This document shows positions 25,984 through 34,062 of a DNA stretch of 64,000 bases, piece after piece. The stretch is from NCBI RefSeq assembly GCF_900100315.1, contig NZ_FNFF01000009.1, positions 1 to 64,000 of the forward strand, in the 5' to 3' direction. Within the stretch, counting starts at the first letter, position 1; every line of letters starts with the position of its first letter. The notes below the pieces were generated by a model. That model was not told the origin of the DNA. It ran no database searches and saw only the letters and a list, made by a program, of their open reading frames with translations. The DNA comes from Streptomyces indicus. Lineage in GTDB: Bacteria > Actinomycetota > Actinomycetes > Streptomycetales > Streptomycetaceae. A program made the translations under genes and the position numbers.

Positions 25984-26679
25984 ATGACCGACAGCACCAA
26001 GGCCCTGCCTCCCGTGGTGGACGCCAAGACCTGGCAGCAGGAGCTCGACGCCCTGCGCGTCCGCGAGAAGGCGGCCACCCGTGAGCTCGACGCCATCGCC
26101 GCGCAGCGCCGCAGGCTGCCGATGGTGGAGATGCCCGAGTACACCCTCCAGTCGGCCGACGGGCCGGTCCGCCTCGTCGACCTCTTCGACGGCCGGTCGC
26201 AGCTGATCGTCTACAACCACATGTGGTTCGAGGGCAAGGAGTGGCAGTGCCCCGGCTGCACCGGCTACACCTCGCAGTTCGCCCGGCTCGACTTCCTCGC
26301 CAACTGGGACGCCCGCTTCGTGATCGTCACGCAGGGCCCCATCGACGAGGCGCTCGCGTACAAGAAGCGCGTCGGCAACACGATGGACTGGTACTCCACG
26401 GCCGGCAGCCCCTTCGGCGCGGACGTCGGCGCCCCGCCCGGCGCCGGCTTCGCGGTGAACGTGTTCCTGCGCGACGGCGACAAGGTCTACCGCACCTGGC
26501 ACACCGACGGCCGCGGCACGGAGCAGCTCAGCCACACCTTCCCGCTGATCGACCTGCTCCCCTACGGCCGCCAGGAGGAGTGGCAGGACGTCCCCGAGGG
26601 CTGGCCCCAGTCCCCCACGTACAGCCGCTGGCCGAGCTCGCAGGACATCGCGGCCTGGTACGGGACGAAGGAGGCCTGA
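25984..26679 (+). CDS. DUF899 thioredoxin-fold protein
   Basis: 231 residues of the DUF899 family, thioredoxin/peroxiredoxin-like. CPGCTGYTSQFARLDFLANWDARFVIVTQ carries a C-x-x-C pair, with the family motifs VYNHMWFEG before it and TFPLIDLLPYGRQEEWQD at the end. The reaction is not established. ATG 25984 is chosen over 25975 because AAGGGA stands at the right distance. The last 25 bases, including the stop, are duplicated downstream. Confidence 0.85.
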   Translation: MTDSTKALPPVVDAKTWQQELDALRVREKAATRELDAIAAQRRRLPMVEMPEYTLQSADGPVRLVDLFDGRSQLIVYNHMWFEGKEWQCPGCTGYTSQFARLDFLANWDARFVIVTQGPIDEALAYKKRVGNTMDWYSTAGSPFGADVGAPPGAGFAVNVFLRDGDKVYRTWHTDGRGTEQLSHTFPLIDLLPYGRQEEWQDVPEGWPQSPTYSRWPSSQDIAAWYGTKEA

Positions 26680-26708
26680 CCTCGGTACGGGACGAAGGAG
26701 GCCTGACC
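26657..26708. repeat. 25-bp duplication of the 3' end of the DUF899 gene
   Basis: GGTACGGGACGAAGGAGGCC with the following TGACC occurs at 26657-26681 and again at 26684-26708, a period of 27 bp (nine codons). The copy repeats the stop codon and supplies an extra AAGGAGG. A degenerate third start (GATACGGGAGG) follows at 26711. It looks like slippage or a small tandem duplication. Confidence 0.8.
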
Positions 26709-26728
26709 CCGATACGGGAGGCGCAAAG

Positions 26729-27388
26729 GTGCGCCTGGGGACGGTGGGGCGCGGGCGGGGCGGCATGGGCCACCATGAGTCCGTGCCGCCCCGTCCCGCC
26801 CCACCGCCACCGCCCCGCTTCGGCCCCCTCGACTTCCAGCTCGTGCTGCTGCGCCGGATGGCCGATCACCAGCCCGGCCTCGTCGAGGACGCGCGTCGTG
26901 AACTGGGCGTGTCCCAGGGGGAGATGAGGGAGGCGAACCGGCGCTGGCAGGCGATGGTGCGTGCGCCGCGCGGCCGCGGGGCAGTGGCGCGCTACCGGTC
27001 GGTGCTCGGCGCGCCCGCGGACACCCTGCGCCGGCAGGTCGGCGATCTGACCTGCGAGGCGCTGCTGTGGCCGGTGCCGCTCTGGCCGGAGCTCCGGTTC
27101 GAGGTGCTGCTCGCGCCGGGCGGCACCGCGGTGGTCAACGAGTGGCTGATCCGGGCGCCGGGATCGCCCGGTGCCGAGCCGCGCACGGTGGCGGACCTCC
27201 TCCCGTGGTCGGCCACCGTCGATGAGGTGGGCCGCGCCTTCCCGCCCGCCCGGCTCCTGGAGGGCTCCGCCCCCACGCGCTGGCGCCTGGCCTTCGAGGC
27301 ACCGGACGCGCAGGGCACGCGCGGGGCGTACGTCGGTGACTTCACCTGGGGCCTTCTCCAGGAGGTCCGCCCCGCGTCCGGGAGATAA
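26729..27388 (+). CDS. Hypothetical protein
   Basis: 219 residues with no recognised family. The N-terminus is Gly/Pro-rich and looks unstructured, then helices (FQLVLLRRMADHQPGLVEDARRELG) and a mixed body with LWPVPLWPELRFEVLLAPGG. There is no signal peptide. GTG 26729 is chosen for its GGGAGG at seven bases; ATG 26765 is an alternative that removes a poor-quality start. It is eight bases before the zinc-ribbon gene, probably in the same transcript. Confidence 0.6.
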   Translation: MRLGTVGRGRGGMGHHESVPPRPAPPPPPRFGPLDFQLVLLRRMADHQPGLVEDARRELGVSQGEMREANRRWQAMVRAPRGRGAVARYRSVLGAPADTLRRQVGDLTCEALLWPVPLWPELRFEVLLAPGGTAVVNEWLIRAPGSPGAEPRTVADLLPWSATVDEVGRAFPPARLLEGSAPTRWRLAFEAPDAQGTRGAYVGDFTWGLLQEVRPASGR

Positions 27389-27396
27389 TCCTTCCC

Positions 27397-28002
27397 ATGG
27401 CGAGACCTGAGGTCGGGGACAGGGTGCGGCGGTGTGCCGCGTGCGGGGAGTACGCGTACGGCGGCGCCCCGGACTGTGCCGCGTGCCGGGCCCTCGTGGA
27501 CGCGATCGTCGAGGAGCCGTGGGAGGCGTTCGTACGGGCCTCGGGCGCGGGGCCCGGCGAGGAGCGGGACCTCGCCGAGCTGGTCCTGGGCGAACCCGAC
27601 CGGCACGACTGGCGCGTGGTGGACGCCGCCTACGACCGGCTGACGTGCGAGGACTGCGGTGAGCGGCTGGCGCGCGGGCCCGCGGGGTGCGCCGGATGCG
27701 AGCGCGCGCACAGTTTCCGCTACGCGGCGATCGAGACGGACCGCCCCGGCGTCCCCGCCGGCAACGAGCACGCGGTCCGTGTGAACGTCTCGGTGGTGCG
27801 CCGCCCCCAGATGACCTCTGCGGCCGAACTCCTCGTACGCCGCAAGCTCCTTCCGCTGCTCCTGGTGGGCTTCCTGCCCACGACGCGGGAGGCACAGCGG
27901 GTGAGCGCGCAGGTGAAGGGGGCCGCTCCCGGCGAGCGGGAGCGGGTGGTGGACCGGGCCGTCGAGGAGACGCTGGCCCGGACCGGCCTGGCGCCGGCCT
28001 GA
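27397..28002 (+). CDS. Zinc-ribbon hypothetical protein
   Basis: 201 residues with four C-x-x-C pairs: CAAC and CAAC in the first 40 residues, then CEDC and CAGC at about 87-105, enough for two zinc ribbons. After them is a mostly helical C-terminal half containing KLLPLLLVGFLPTT. No family assigned. It may bind RNA or protein, which is only a guess. It is convergent with the lipase gene, whose stop is two bases away. Confidence 0.65.
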   Translation: MARPEVGDRVRRCAACGEYAYGGAPDCAACRALVDAIVEEPWEAFVRASGAGPGEERDLAELVLGEPDRHDWRVVDAAYDRLTCEDCGERLARGPAGCAGCERAHSFRYAAIETDRPGVPAGNEHAVRVNVSVVRRPQMTSAAELLVRRKLLPLLLVGFLPTTREAQRVSAQVKGAAPGERERVVDRAVEETLARTGLAPA

Positions 28003-28003
28003 G

Positions 28004-28732
28004 TCAGCGCACGAAGTCCCGTACGCCTGCGGACACCGCGTCGTCCCCGAGGAAGTCGTTGTGTGCCAGGCAGCCCGAGGCCACGTTCGTCGCTCCGGTG
28101 AGCGGCACGCTGCTGTCCGGGTTGATCACCTCGTCGCAGTTCGACCAGAACGTCGCGTACGACACCGCGCCCGGTGTCTCGTCGCCCTCGGCGAGACCGT
28201 CCTGCACATACGAGCCGGGGGTCATGTCGCGGCAGGCCTGGGACCACAGCGCGCAGGCCCAGGCGGTGCTCGTGCCGTGGTTGGGTCCGGCGAGCGACAC
28301 CCAGTCGTCGACCGCTCCCGCGCCGCCGCCGTGCTTGATGTACCAGCGCGTGACGAGGCTGCCGAAGGAGTGGGCGACGATGTCGACCTGCCCGGCCCCC
28401 GTCCGCGTACGGACCTCATCGACGTAGGCGGCGAAGCGGCCGGACAGGGTCTCGTTCACGGACAGGGCCGTGTCGTAGCCCCACGAGAACAGTTCGGCGT
28501 CGGTGTAGCCGGCTGCCGTGAAGTCGGCGCGCAGACCGCCCCAGACGCCGGGGTCGGCGTTGTATCCGTGCACGAAGATCACGGGATTGCGGTCGGCGGC
28601 GGGCGTCGGTCCGGGGGCCGCCTGGGCGGCTCCGGCCGGGCCGGTGAGACCGAGCAGGGCCGCGGCGGCGAGGAGCGGGGATGCCCGGCGGGAGAGCTTG
28701 CGGGCAGCCTTGCGGAGAGGTGAGCGCAGCAC
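28004..28732 (-). CDS. Secreted lipase/esterase (alpha/beta hydrolase)
   Basis: 242 residues. A twin-charge signal peptide (RKAARKLSRRASPLLAAAALLGLTG..AQA) directs export. The mature enzyme has the oxyanion loop VIFVHGYNADPGVWGG, nucleophile elbow VDIVAHSFGSLV, and GPNHGTSTAWACAL. Cysteines are spaced for disulfides, as in Streptomyces class 2 lipases (EstB/LipA type). The probable Asp and His are in the C-terminal third (NPDSSVPL, LAHNDFLGD). It starts at GTG 28732 after AGGGGG. The likely role is extracellular ester hydrolysis. Confidence 0.85.
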   Translation of the reverse strand: MLRSPLRKAARKLSRRASPLLAAAALLGLTGPAGAAQAAPGPTPAADRNPVIFVHGYNADPGVWGGLRADFTAAGYTDAELFSWGYDTALSVNETLSGRFAAYVDEVRTRTGAGQVDIVAHSFGSLVTRWYIKHGGGAGAVDDWVSLAGPNHGTSTAWACALWSQACRDMTPGSYVQDGLAEGDETPGAVSYATFWSNCDEVINPDSSVPLTGATNVASGCLAHNDFLGDDAVSAGVRDFVR

Positions 28733-28898
28733 GAAGTCCCCCTGAATGAAGGGTGGTTACGCATGAGTAGCGGTCCCGTGCATGGTGGGGCCTGCGGGAC
28801 GGGATGAACAGACCCGTGCAGACGGGTACTTGAGCATGCGGCCGCGGGGGCCGGCTTATCGCATTGCCGCGGCAGGGCACGTCGGATAGGAAGATCGC

Positions 28899-29456
28899 AT
28901 GCTTCGAGGCGAGAAGATCGGGCTGCGGGCCCGGCACGAGGAAGACCTCCCGATCCTGCGGAACGAGCTCTTCAACGACGTGCTCAACGCGGCACGGGCC
29001 GACGGCGGGCCGTGGCGCCCCTTCAAGCCCGGGTCGCAGGACCCGCGGCTCGTGGTGGACGACTCCAACGACGGCGTCGTGGCGTTCTCCGTGGTGGAGC
29101 TGGAGGGCGGCGAGCTGGTCGGCACGGCGACGATGTGGGGCATCGACACGCACAACCGCTGTGCGCACCTCGGCCTCGGCCTGCTGCCGTCCGCGCGCGG
29201 CAAGGGGTACGGGACCGATGTGGTCGCGGCGCTGTGCACGTACGGGTTCGCCGTGCGCGGCCTGCACCGGCTCCAGGTGGACACGCTGGCCGACAACCAC
29301 GCGATGCTGCGCGCCGCCGAGCGCAACGGCTTCGTACGGGAGGCGCTGCTGCGGTCCTCGGCGTGGGTGATGGGCGAGTTCCTCGACGAGGTGCTGCTCG
29401 GGCTGCTGGCCGAGGACTGGAAGGCGGCGGGCGGGGAGACGGCCTCGCGGGGCTGA
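28899..29456 (+). CDS. GNAT family N-acetyltransferase (RimJ/RimL-like)
   Basis: 185 residues. The acetyl-CoA binding motif A is LGLGLLPSARGKGYGTDVV, motif B is QVDTLADNHAMLRAAERNGFVREALLR, and the N-terminal LRARHEEDLPIL is typical of the RimJ/RimL subgroup. It acetylates an amine; the substrate is unknown (protein N-terminus, antibiotic or amino acid). It starts at ATG 28899 and stands alone, divergent from the lipase gene. Confidence 0.85.
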   Translation: MLRGEKIGLRARHEEDLPILRNELFNDVLNAARADGGPWRPFKPGSQDPRLVVDDSNDGVVAFSVVELEGGELVGTATMWGIDTHNRCAHLGLGLLPSARGKGYGTDVVAALCTYGFAVRGLHRLQVDTLADNHAMLRAAERNGFVREALLRSSAWVMGEFLDEVLLGLLAEDWKAAGGETASRG

Positions 29457-29468
29457 GACCCGGCCGAC

Positions 29469-29539
29469 GGATCCCGCCGACGGATCCGGCCCACGGATCC
29501 CGCCGACGGATCCGGCCCACGGATCCCGCCGATGGATCC
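29469..29539. repeat. Six-copy 13-bp GGATCC tandem array
   Basis: GGATCC recurs at 29469, 29482, 29495, 29508, 29521 and 29534, exactly every 13 bp. The spacers alternate CGCCGAC and GGCCCAC, so the higher-order unit is 26 bp. The array begins 13 bases after the GNAT stop. It may fold into a hairpin chain in the transcript or be a slippage product. Confidence 0.85.
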
Positions 29540-29736
29540 GGCCTCAGGAGCGGCCGAAAACCGGTTGAGGGCCGCCGTCGCCCGCCCCTACCGTGCTGGC
29601 CGGCCGAGTCGCCCAGGCAAAGGACGTGCCGATGTACACCCTGTGAGACCTCCCGGAAGCCGATCTGTCGCGCGTCGCGCTCTTCGCGTCGCGCTCCTTT
29701 CCGCTGCGGATTTCTCACAGGAAGCGGTGTGCTTCT

Positions 29737-30291
29737 GTGCTCGATTCACGGGTGACCTGGCTGGTCACGCCCACTTGTCTGCCGGCTGTCCTCCGTCGCT
29801 GCCACGTGTGTCCCTCCGGGCGCTTCCGGGCGAACGGAAAATTTCGCGTCAATGCCCACCACAAACTCCTCGACGCCTGGCTTCTCGCGCTCTGCGCCGG
29901 GTGCGGGGACACGGTGAACCTCACGATCCTGGAACGGGCCCATGTGCGGTCCCTGCACCCCGAGTTGCTGGACCGGCTGCACGGCAACGACCCGTCGCTG
30001 GCCGCCGAGCTGCTCCAGGATCCGGCCGTCCGGCGCCGCAACCGCGTCGCCCTCGACTGGGGCGGCGCCTGGCGCCTCGACACCGGCGCGGACCGCGCGG
30101 CCGGTGAGGTGCGGGAGGTGTCGGTGCGCTTCGCGGCGCGGATTCCGGTCCGCCCCACCCGGCTGATCGCCGAGGGGTACGGCCTTTCGCGGAGCGGAGT
30201 CGAACGGCTCGTCACCGAACGGAAGATCGTGTCGACGGCACGGCTGAGCGGCAGACGCTCCTCCGACTTCACCTTCACGCTCACGCACTGA
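29737..30291 (+). CDS. DUF1062 family protein
   Basis: 184 residues beginning VTWLVTPTCLPAVLRRCHVC, followed by GKFRVNAHHKLLDAWLLALCAGCGDTVNLTILER. This is the DUF1062 pattern: two cysteine pairs likely binding zinc, then a C-terminal region with GLSRSGVERLV resembling an S4-like RNA-binding motif. GTG 29737 follows AGGA by about 12 bases; GTG 29752 is an alternative. It is convergent with the regulator gene at 30322. Function unknown. Confidence 0.75.
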   Translation: MLDSRVTWLVTPTCLPAVLRRCHVCPSGRFRANGKFRVNAHHKLLDAWLLALCAGCGDTVNLTILERAHVRSLHPELLDRLHGNDPSLAAELLQDPAVRRRNRVALDWGGAWRLDTGADRAAGEVREVSVRFAARIPVRPTRLIAEGYGLSRSGVERLVTERKIVSTARLSGRRSSDFTFTLTH

Positions 30292-30321
30292 ACCGGCGGG
30301 CCACCCGGGGCGGCGACGGGG

Positions 30322-31047
30322 TCAGCCGGACGTCCCGGCGCCCCCGTCGCCCTCCGGGTCCCAGTCGAGGAGCCGCACCTTCGCCACCGTGCGCACATGC
30401 CGCCGCATGGCCGCGGCGGCCGCCCGTCCGTTGCCCGCGTCGATCGCCTCGAACACGGCCATGTGCTGGGCGAACGAGCGCGCGGGACGGCCCGGTTGGC
30501 GCAGCGACTCATGCCGCGACTCGGTGATCTGCTCGGCGATCGAGCGCATGAACTCGGCGAGGATCGCGCTGTGCGCCGCCGCCGTCACGGCCGCGTGGAA
30601 GCGGCGGTCGCCCTCCACACCGTGCTCGCCGCGCTCGATCTCCTCGGCCATGAACGCGATGGCCTCGCGGATGGCCGCGAGGTCCTCCTCGGTACGGCGC
30701 TCGGCGGCCAGTTCGGCCAGCTTGGTCTCCAGCGCCTCGCGGGCCTCCAAGACGTCGGGCAGCCGGCGCCGCCGCTCCACCATGCGGTCGACGGGCTCGG
30801 CGTCGAGGCTGTCGCCGAGCATGTACGTACCGCCGCCGTGGCGCACTTCGACGAGGCCCTGCACCTCGAGGACCACGATGGCCTGCTTGACGGAGGCGCG
30901 GGAGACACCGAGCCGTGCGGCCAGTTCGCGCTCGGGCGGGAGCCGGTCTCCGGACGTGAGCCCCGACTCGGCGGCGTAGGCGCGCAACCGGTCGATGACC
31001 TGCTCGTAGAGGCGCGTACGCCCCATGGGCCGCAGTGCTTCGGACAT
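30322..31047 (-). CDS. GntR/FadR-type regulator of the malonate operon
   Basis: 241 residues. The N-terminal winged helix is LYEQVIDRLRAYAAESGLTSGDRLPPERELAARLGVSRASVKQAIVVLEVQGLVEVRHGGGTYML, typical of GntR. The C-terminal FCD domain has the metal/ligand helices RRFHAAVTAAAHSAILAEFM and QHMAVFEAIDAGNGRAAAAAMRRHV (Asp/His triad). It starts at ATG 31047 after GGGAGGGGG. It is divergent from matC-matB, with two CCGAGTGGCT palindromes between them. It therefore probably represses the operon and itself until malonate or a malonyl compound binds (MatR-like). Confidence 0.85.
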   Translation of the reverse strand: MSEALRPMGRTRLYEQVIDRLRAYAAESGLTSGDRLPPERELAARLGVSRASVKQAIVVLEVQGLVEVRHGGGTYMLGDSLDAEPVDRMVERRRRLPDVLEAREALETKLAELAAERRTEEDLAAIREAIAFMAEEIERGEHGVEGDRRFHAAVTAAAHSAILAEFMRSIAEQITESRHESLRQPGRPARSFAQHMAVFEAIDAGNGRAAAAAMRRHVRTVAKVRLLDWDPEGDGGAGTSG

Positions 31048-31089
31048 GGCCCGCCCCCTCCCGTGGATGCCCGCAGCGTAGCAGCGCGG

Positions 31090-31110
31090 TTGGCCGAGTG
31101 GCTGAGCCAA
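31090..31110. promoter_or_regulatory. Operator 1 for the GntR/FadR regulator
   Basis: TTGGCCGAGTGGCTGAGCCAA is an imperfect palindrome sharing CCGAGTGGCT with operator 2. It lies just upstream of a TACGCT -10 element on the minus strand (31075-31080), where it could block the regulator's own promoter. Confidence 0.7.
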
Positions 31111-31125
31111 TTTGCGCGCAGACCC

Positions 31126-31154
31126 TTGACGGGGGTGCGCGCGACCCCGACTCT
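31126..31154 (+). promoter_or_regulatory. Probable matC promoter
   Basis: TTGACG at 31126-31131 and GACTCT at 31149-31154 with 17-bp spacing. The -10 match is weak. Operator 2 begins 11 bp past it, where a bound repressor would stop initiation or elongation. Confidence 0.45.
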
Positions 31155-31164
31155 GTGGGGCACC

Positions 31165-31189
31165 AAGTGACCGAGTGGCTCAGCCACTT
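31165..31189. promoter_or_regulatory. Operator 2 for the GntR/FadR regulator
   Basis: A 25-bp palindrome with arms AAGTGACC and its near complement GCCACTT around the core CCGAGTGGCTCAGCC, which is shared with operator 1. It sits at the likely matC transcription start. A weaker relative (CCGAGCCACCCAGCC) follows at about 31194. Confidence 0.72.
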
Positions 31190-31285
31190 GACCACCGAGC
31201 CACCCAGCCGCCACCCAGCCTCCGAAGCGCGACGCACCGCCCGCAAGCCGCCCACTCATCCACTCCAGCACACGGGGAGCCCCCG

Positions 31286-32542
31286 ATGTCCGCGGAACTG
31301 ATCTCGATCCTCGTACTCGTGGTGGTCTTCGTGATCGCCACCACCCGCTCGATCAACATGGGCGCACTTGCCTTCGCCGCGGCCTTCGGCGTGGGCGAAC
31401 TCGTCGCCGGCATGGACGCGGACGGCATCTTCGCCGGCTTCCCGGGCGACCTCTTCATCGTCCTCGTCGGCATCACGTACCTCTTCGCCCTGGCCCGCGC
31501 GAACGGCACCACCGACTGGCTGGTGCACGCCTCCATCCGCCTGGTCGGCGGGCGGATCGCGCTCATCCCCTGGGTGATGTTCGTGATCACGGGGGCGCTC
31601 ACCGCCATCGGCGCGGTCAGTCCGGCGGCCGTGGCGATCGTGGCGCCGCTCGCGCTGAGCTTCGCCGCGCGCTACGGCATCAGCCCGCTCCTCATGGGCG
31701 CGATGGTGGTGCACGGCGCGCAGGGCGGCGGCTTCTCGCCGATCAGCATCTACGGCACGATCGTCAACGGCATCGTGGAGCGCGAGAACCTCCCGGGCAA
31801 CGAAGTCGCCCTGTTCCTGGCCTCGTTGATCGCCAACGTCATCATCGCGGCGGTCGTCTTCGTCCTGTTCGGCGGACTCAAGCTGGCCCGCCGCCGCGCC
31901 GAGGAGAGCGCCGACGCCTCACTGGAGACCGACGAGGACACCCGCCTCAACCCTGCGCGCATCGCCACCCTCGTCGCACTCGTCGCGCTGGTCGTCGCCG
32001 TGCTCGGCTTCGACCTCGACGCGGGCCTGACCGCCATCACCCTCGCCGTCGCGCTCAGCGCGGTCTGGCCGGAGTCCAGCCGCAAGGCCGTCGGCGAGAT
32101 CGCCTGGCCGACCGTGCTCCTGATCTGCGGTGTCATCACCTACGTGGGGGTCCTGGAGGAGATGGGCACCATCAAGTGGGCGGGCGAGGGGGTCGGCGAC
32201 ATCGGCGTCCCGCTGCTCGCGGCGCTGCTCCTGTGCTACGTCGGCGCGGTCGTCTCGGCCTTCGCCTCCTCCGTCGGCATCATGGGCGCGCTGATCCCGC
32301 TCGCCGTGCCGTTCCTCGCGCAGGGCGAGATCGGGGCCGTCGGGATGATCGCGGCCCTCGCGGTGTCGGCGACGGTGGTGGACGTCAGCCCGTTCTCGAC
32401 GAACGGCGCCCTGGTGCTCGCGGCCGCGCCGGATGTCGACCGCGAGCGGTTCTTCCGGCAGTTGATGGTCTACGGCGGGATCGTGGTCGCGGCCGTGCCC
32501 GCCGTCGTCTGGCTGGTCCTGGTGGTGCCAGGATTCGGGTGA
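31286..32542 (+). CDS. matC: Malonate/dicarboxylate permease, MatC type
   Basis: 418 residues with about 11 membrane helices of the SLC13/CitMHS-like MatC group. The N-terminal LISILVLVVVFVIATTRSINMGALAFAAAFGVG matches the MatC N-terminal domain, and the SPAAVAIVAPL and SPFSTNGALVLA re-entrant-like motifs near the middle and end suit dicarboxylate binding. The gene lies between the GntR regulator and malonyl-CoA synthetase, so uptake of malonate (or methylmalonate) is the expected role. ATG 31286 follows GGGGAG. Confidence 0.85.
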   Translation: MSAELISILVLVVVFVIATTRSINMGALAFAAAFGVGELVAGMDADGIFAGFPGDLFIVLVGITYLFALARANGTTDWLVHASIRLVGGRIALIPWVMFVITGALTAIGAVSPAAVAIVAPLALSFAARYGISPLLMGAMVVHGAQGGGFSPISIYGTIVNGIVERENLPGNEVALFLASLIANVIIAAVVFVLFGGLKLARRRAEESADASLETDEDTRLNPARIATLVALVALVVAVLGFDLDAGLTAITLAVALSAVWPESSRKAVGEIAWPTVLLICGVITYVGVLEEMGTIKWAGEGVGDIGVPLLAALLLCYVGAVVSAFASSVGIMGALIPLAVPFLAQGEIGAVGMIAALAVSATVVDVSPFSTNGALVLAAAPDVDRERFFRQLMVYGGIVVAAVPAVVWLVLVVPGFG

Positions 32543-32592
32543 TACGCCCCGAGGAAACCGTGCCCGCAGTCCTACGGATGGGAGTACGTCAC

Positions 32593-34062
32593 GTGAGTGA
32601 CCGCACCGCGACCCTGTTCCCCGCCCTGGCCGAGGGGTCCGCCCGGCCGGCCCTGACCTTCGGCGAGCGCACGCTCTCCTACGCGGAGCTCGCCGCCTCG
32701 GCCGGTGCGCTGGCCGAGTCCCTGGGCGGGGCCCGCAGAGTCGCCGTCTGGGCGACCCCGACCCTGGAGACCGCGGTGGCGGTGGTGGCGGCGCTGCTCG
32801 CCGGCGTCCCGGCGGTCCCGCTGAACCCGAAGACCGGCGCACGGGAGCTGGCGCACATCGTCGGTGACAGTGCCCCGTCCCTCGTCCTGGCCGCCCCGGG
32901 CGAGGAACTGCCGGACGTGCTGGCCGAGTTGCCCCGTATCGACATCGAGGCCCTTCCTGCCTCGGGCAGCGCAACTGAGGGCGGATCGCGTACATGGCCC
33001 GAACCGACCCCGGACCATCCCGCCCTGATCGTCTACACCTCCGGCACCACGGGGCCGCCCAAGGGCGCGGTGCTCCCCCGACGTGCGCTCACCAGCACGC
33101 TGGACGCCCTGGAGGACGCCTGGCAGTGGACGGCCGAGGACACGCTCGTGCACGGGCTGCCGCTCTTCCATGTGCACGGGCTGATCCTCGGCGTCCTGGG
33201 CCCGCTGCGGCGCGGCGGTGCGGTGCGGCATCTGGGCCGGTTCACGACGCAGGGCGTGGCGCGGGAGCTGAGCGCGGGGGCGACGATGGTCTTCGGGGTG
33301 CCGACGATGTACCACCGCATCGCCGAGGAGCTGGCCGGGGACCCGGCGCTCGCCAAGGCGTTGGCGGGGGCGCGGCTCCTGGTGTCGGGCTCCGCGGCCC
33401 TTCAGGCCCGCGACCACGAGCGGATCAGGGCGGCCACGGGGCGCGCGGTGATCGAGCGGTACGGGATGACGGAGACGCTGATGAACACCAGCGTCCGCGC
33501 GGACGGCGAACCGCGCGCCGCCACGGTGGGCGTGCCGCTGCGCGAGGTGGAGCTGCGCCTGGTCGACGAGAGCGGGCGCGAACTGCCGGACGGGCCCGAC
33601 CTGGTGGGCGAGATCCAGGTGCGGGGGCCGAACCTGTTCCTGGAGTACCTCAACCGGCCGGATGCGACGGCCGAGGCGTTCACGGACGACGGCTACTTCC
33701 GCACGGGTGACATGGCGGTGCGGGACCCGGACGGTTACGTGCGGATCGTGGGGCGCAAGGCCACCGATCTCATCAAGAGCGGCGGGTACAAGATCGGGGC
33801 CGGGGAGATCGAGAACGTCCTGATGGAGCACCCGGGCGTCCGGGACGCGGCGGTGACCGGCGAGCCCGACGCGGATCTGGGCGAACGGATCGTGGCGTGG
33901 ATCGTCCCGGCCGACCGCGAACTCCCACCGCCCGAATCCGAGTTGGCGGACCACGTGGCCGCGCAGCTCGCCCCGCACAAGCGCCCGCGCATCGTCCGCT
34001 ACCTCGACGAGCTGCCGCGCAACGACATGGGCAAGATCATGAAGAAGGCCCTCCATGTCTGA
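32593..34062 (+). CDS. matB: Malonyl-CoA synthetase MatB
   Basis: 489 residues of the acyl-CoA synthetase (ANL) family: malonate + ATP + CoA to malonyl-CoA, also known to accept methylmalonate. P-loop VYTSGTTGPPKGAVLPRR; FHVHGLILGVLGPL; VIERYGMTETLMNTSV (A5); YFRTGDMAVRDPDGYVRIVGRKATDLIKSGGYKIGAGEIE (A8); and the C-terminal Lys in RNDMGKIMKKAL (A10). From memory it follows the characterised S. coelicolor MatB closely throughout. GTG 32593 is chosen; ATG 32578 is an upstream option. The 3' end overlaps the carboxyltransferase gene by 8 bp. It supplies extender units for fatty acid and polyketide synthesis. Confidence 0.93.
   Translation: MSDRTATLFPALAEGSARPALTFGERTLSYAELAASAGALAESLGGARRVAVWATPTLETAVAVVAALLAGVPAVPLNPKTGARELAHIVGDSAPSLVLAAPGEELPDVLAELPRIDIEALPASGSATEGGSRTWPEPTPDHPALIVYTSGTTGPPKGAVLPRRALTSTLDALEDAWQWTAEDTLVHGLPLFHVHGLILGVLGPLRRGGAVRHLGRFTTQGVARELSAGATMVFGVPTMYHRIAEELAGDPALAKALAGARLLVSGSAALQARDHERIRAATGRAVIERYGMTETLMNTSVRADGEPRAATVGVPLREVELRLVDESGRELPDGPDLVGEIQVRGPNLFLEYLNRPDATAEAFTDDGYFRTGDMAVRDPDGYVRIVGRKATDLIKSGGYKIGAGEIENVLMEHPGVRDAAVTGEPDADLGERIVAWIVPADRELPPPESELADHVAAQLAPHKRPRIVRYLDELPRNDMGKIMKKALHV

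Noticed and set aside
29632..29646. Four-codon leader ATG TAC ACC CTG TGA as an attenuator peptide
   Set aside because: No ribosome site, no codon run and no alternative hairpins to support attenuation.
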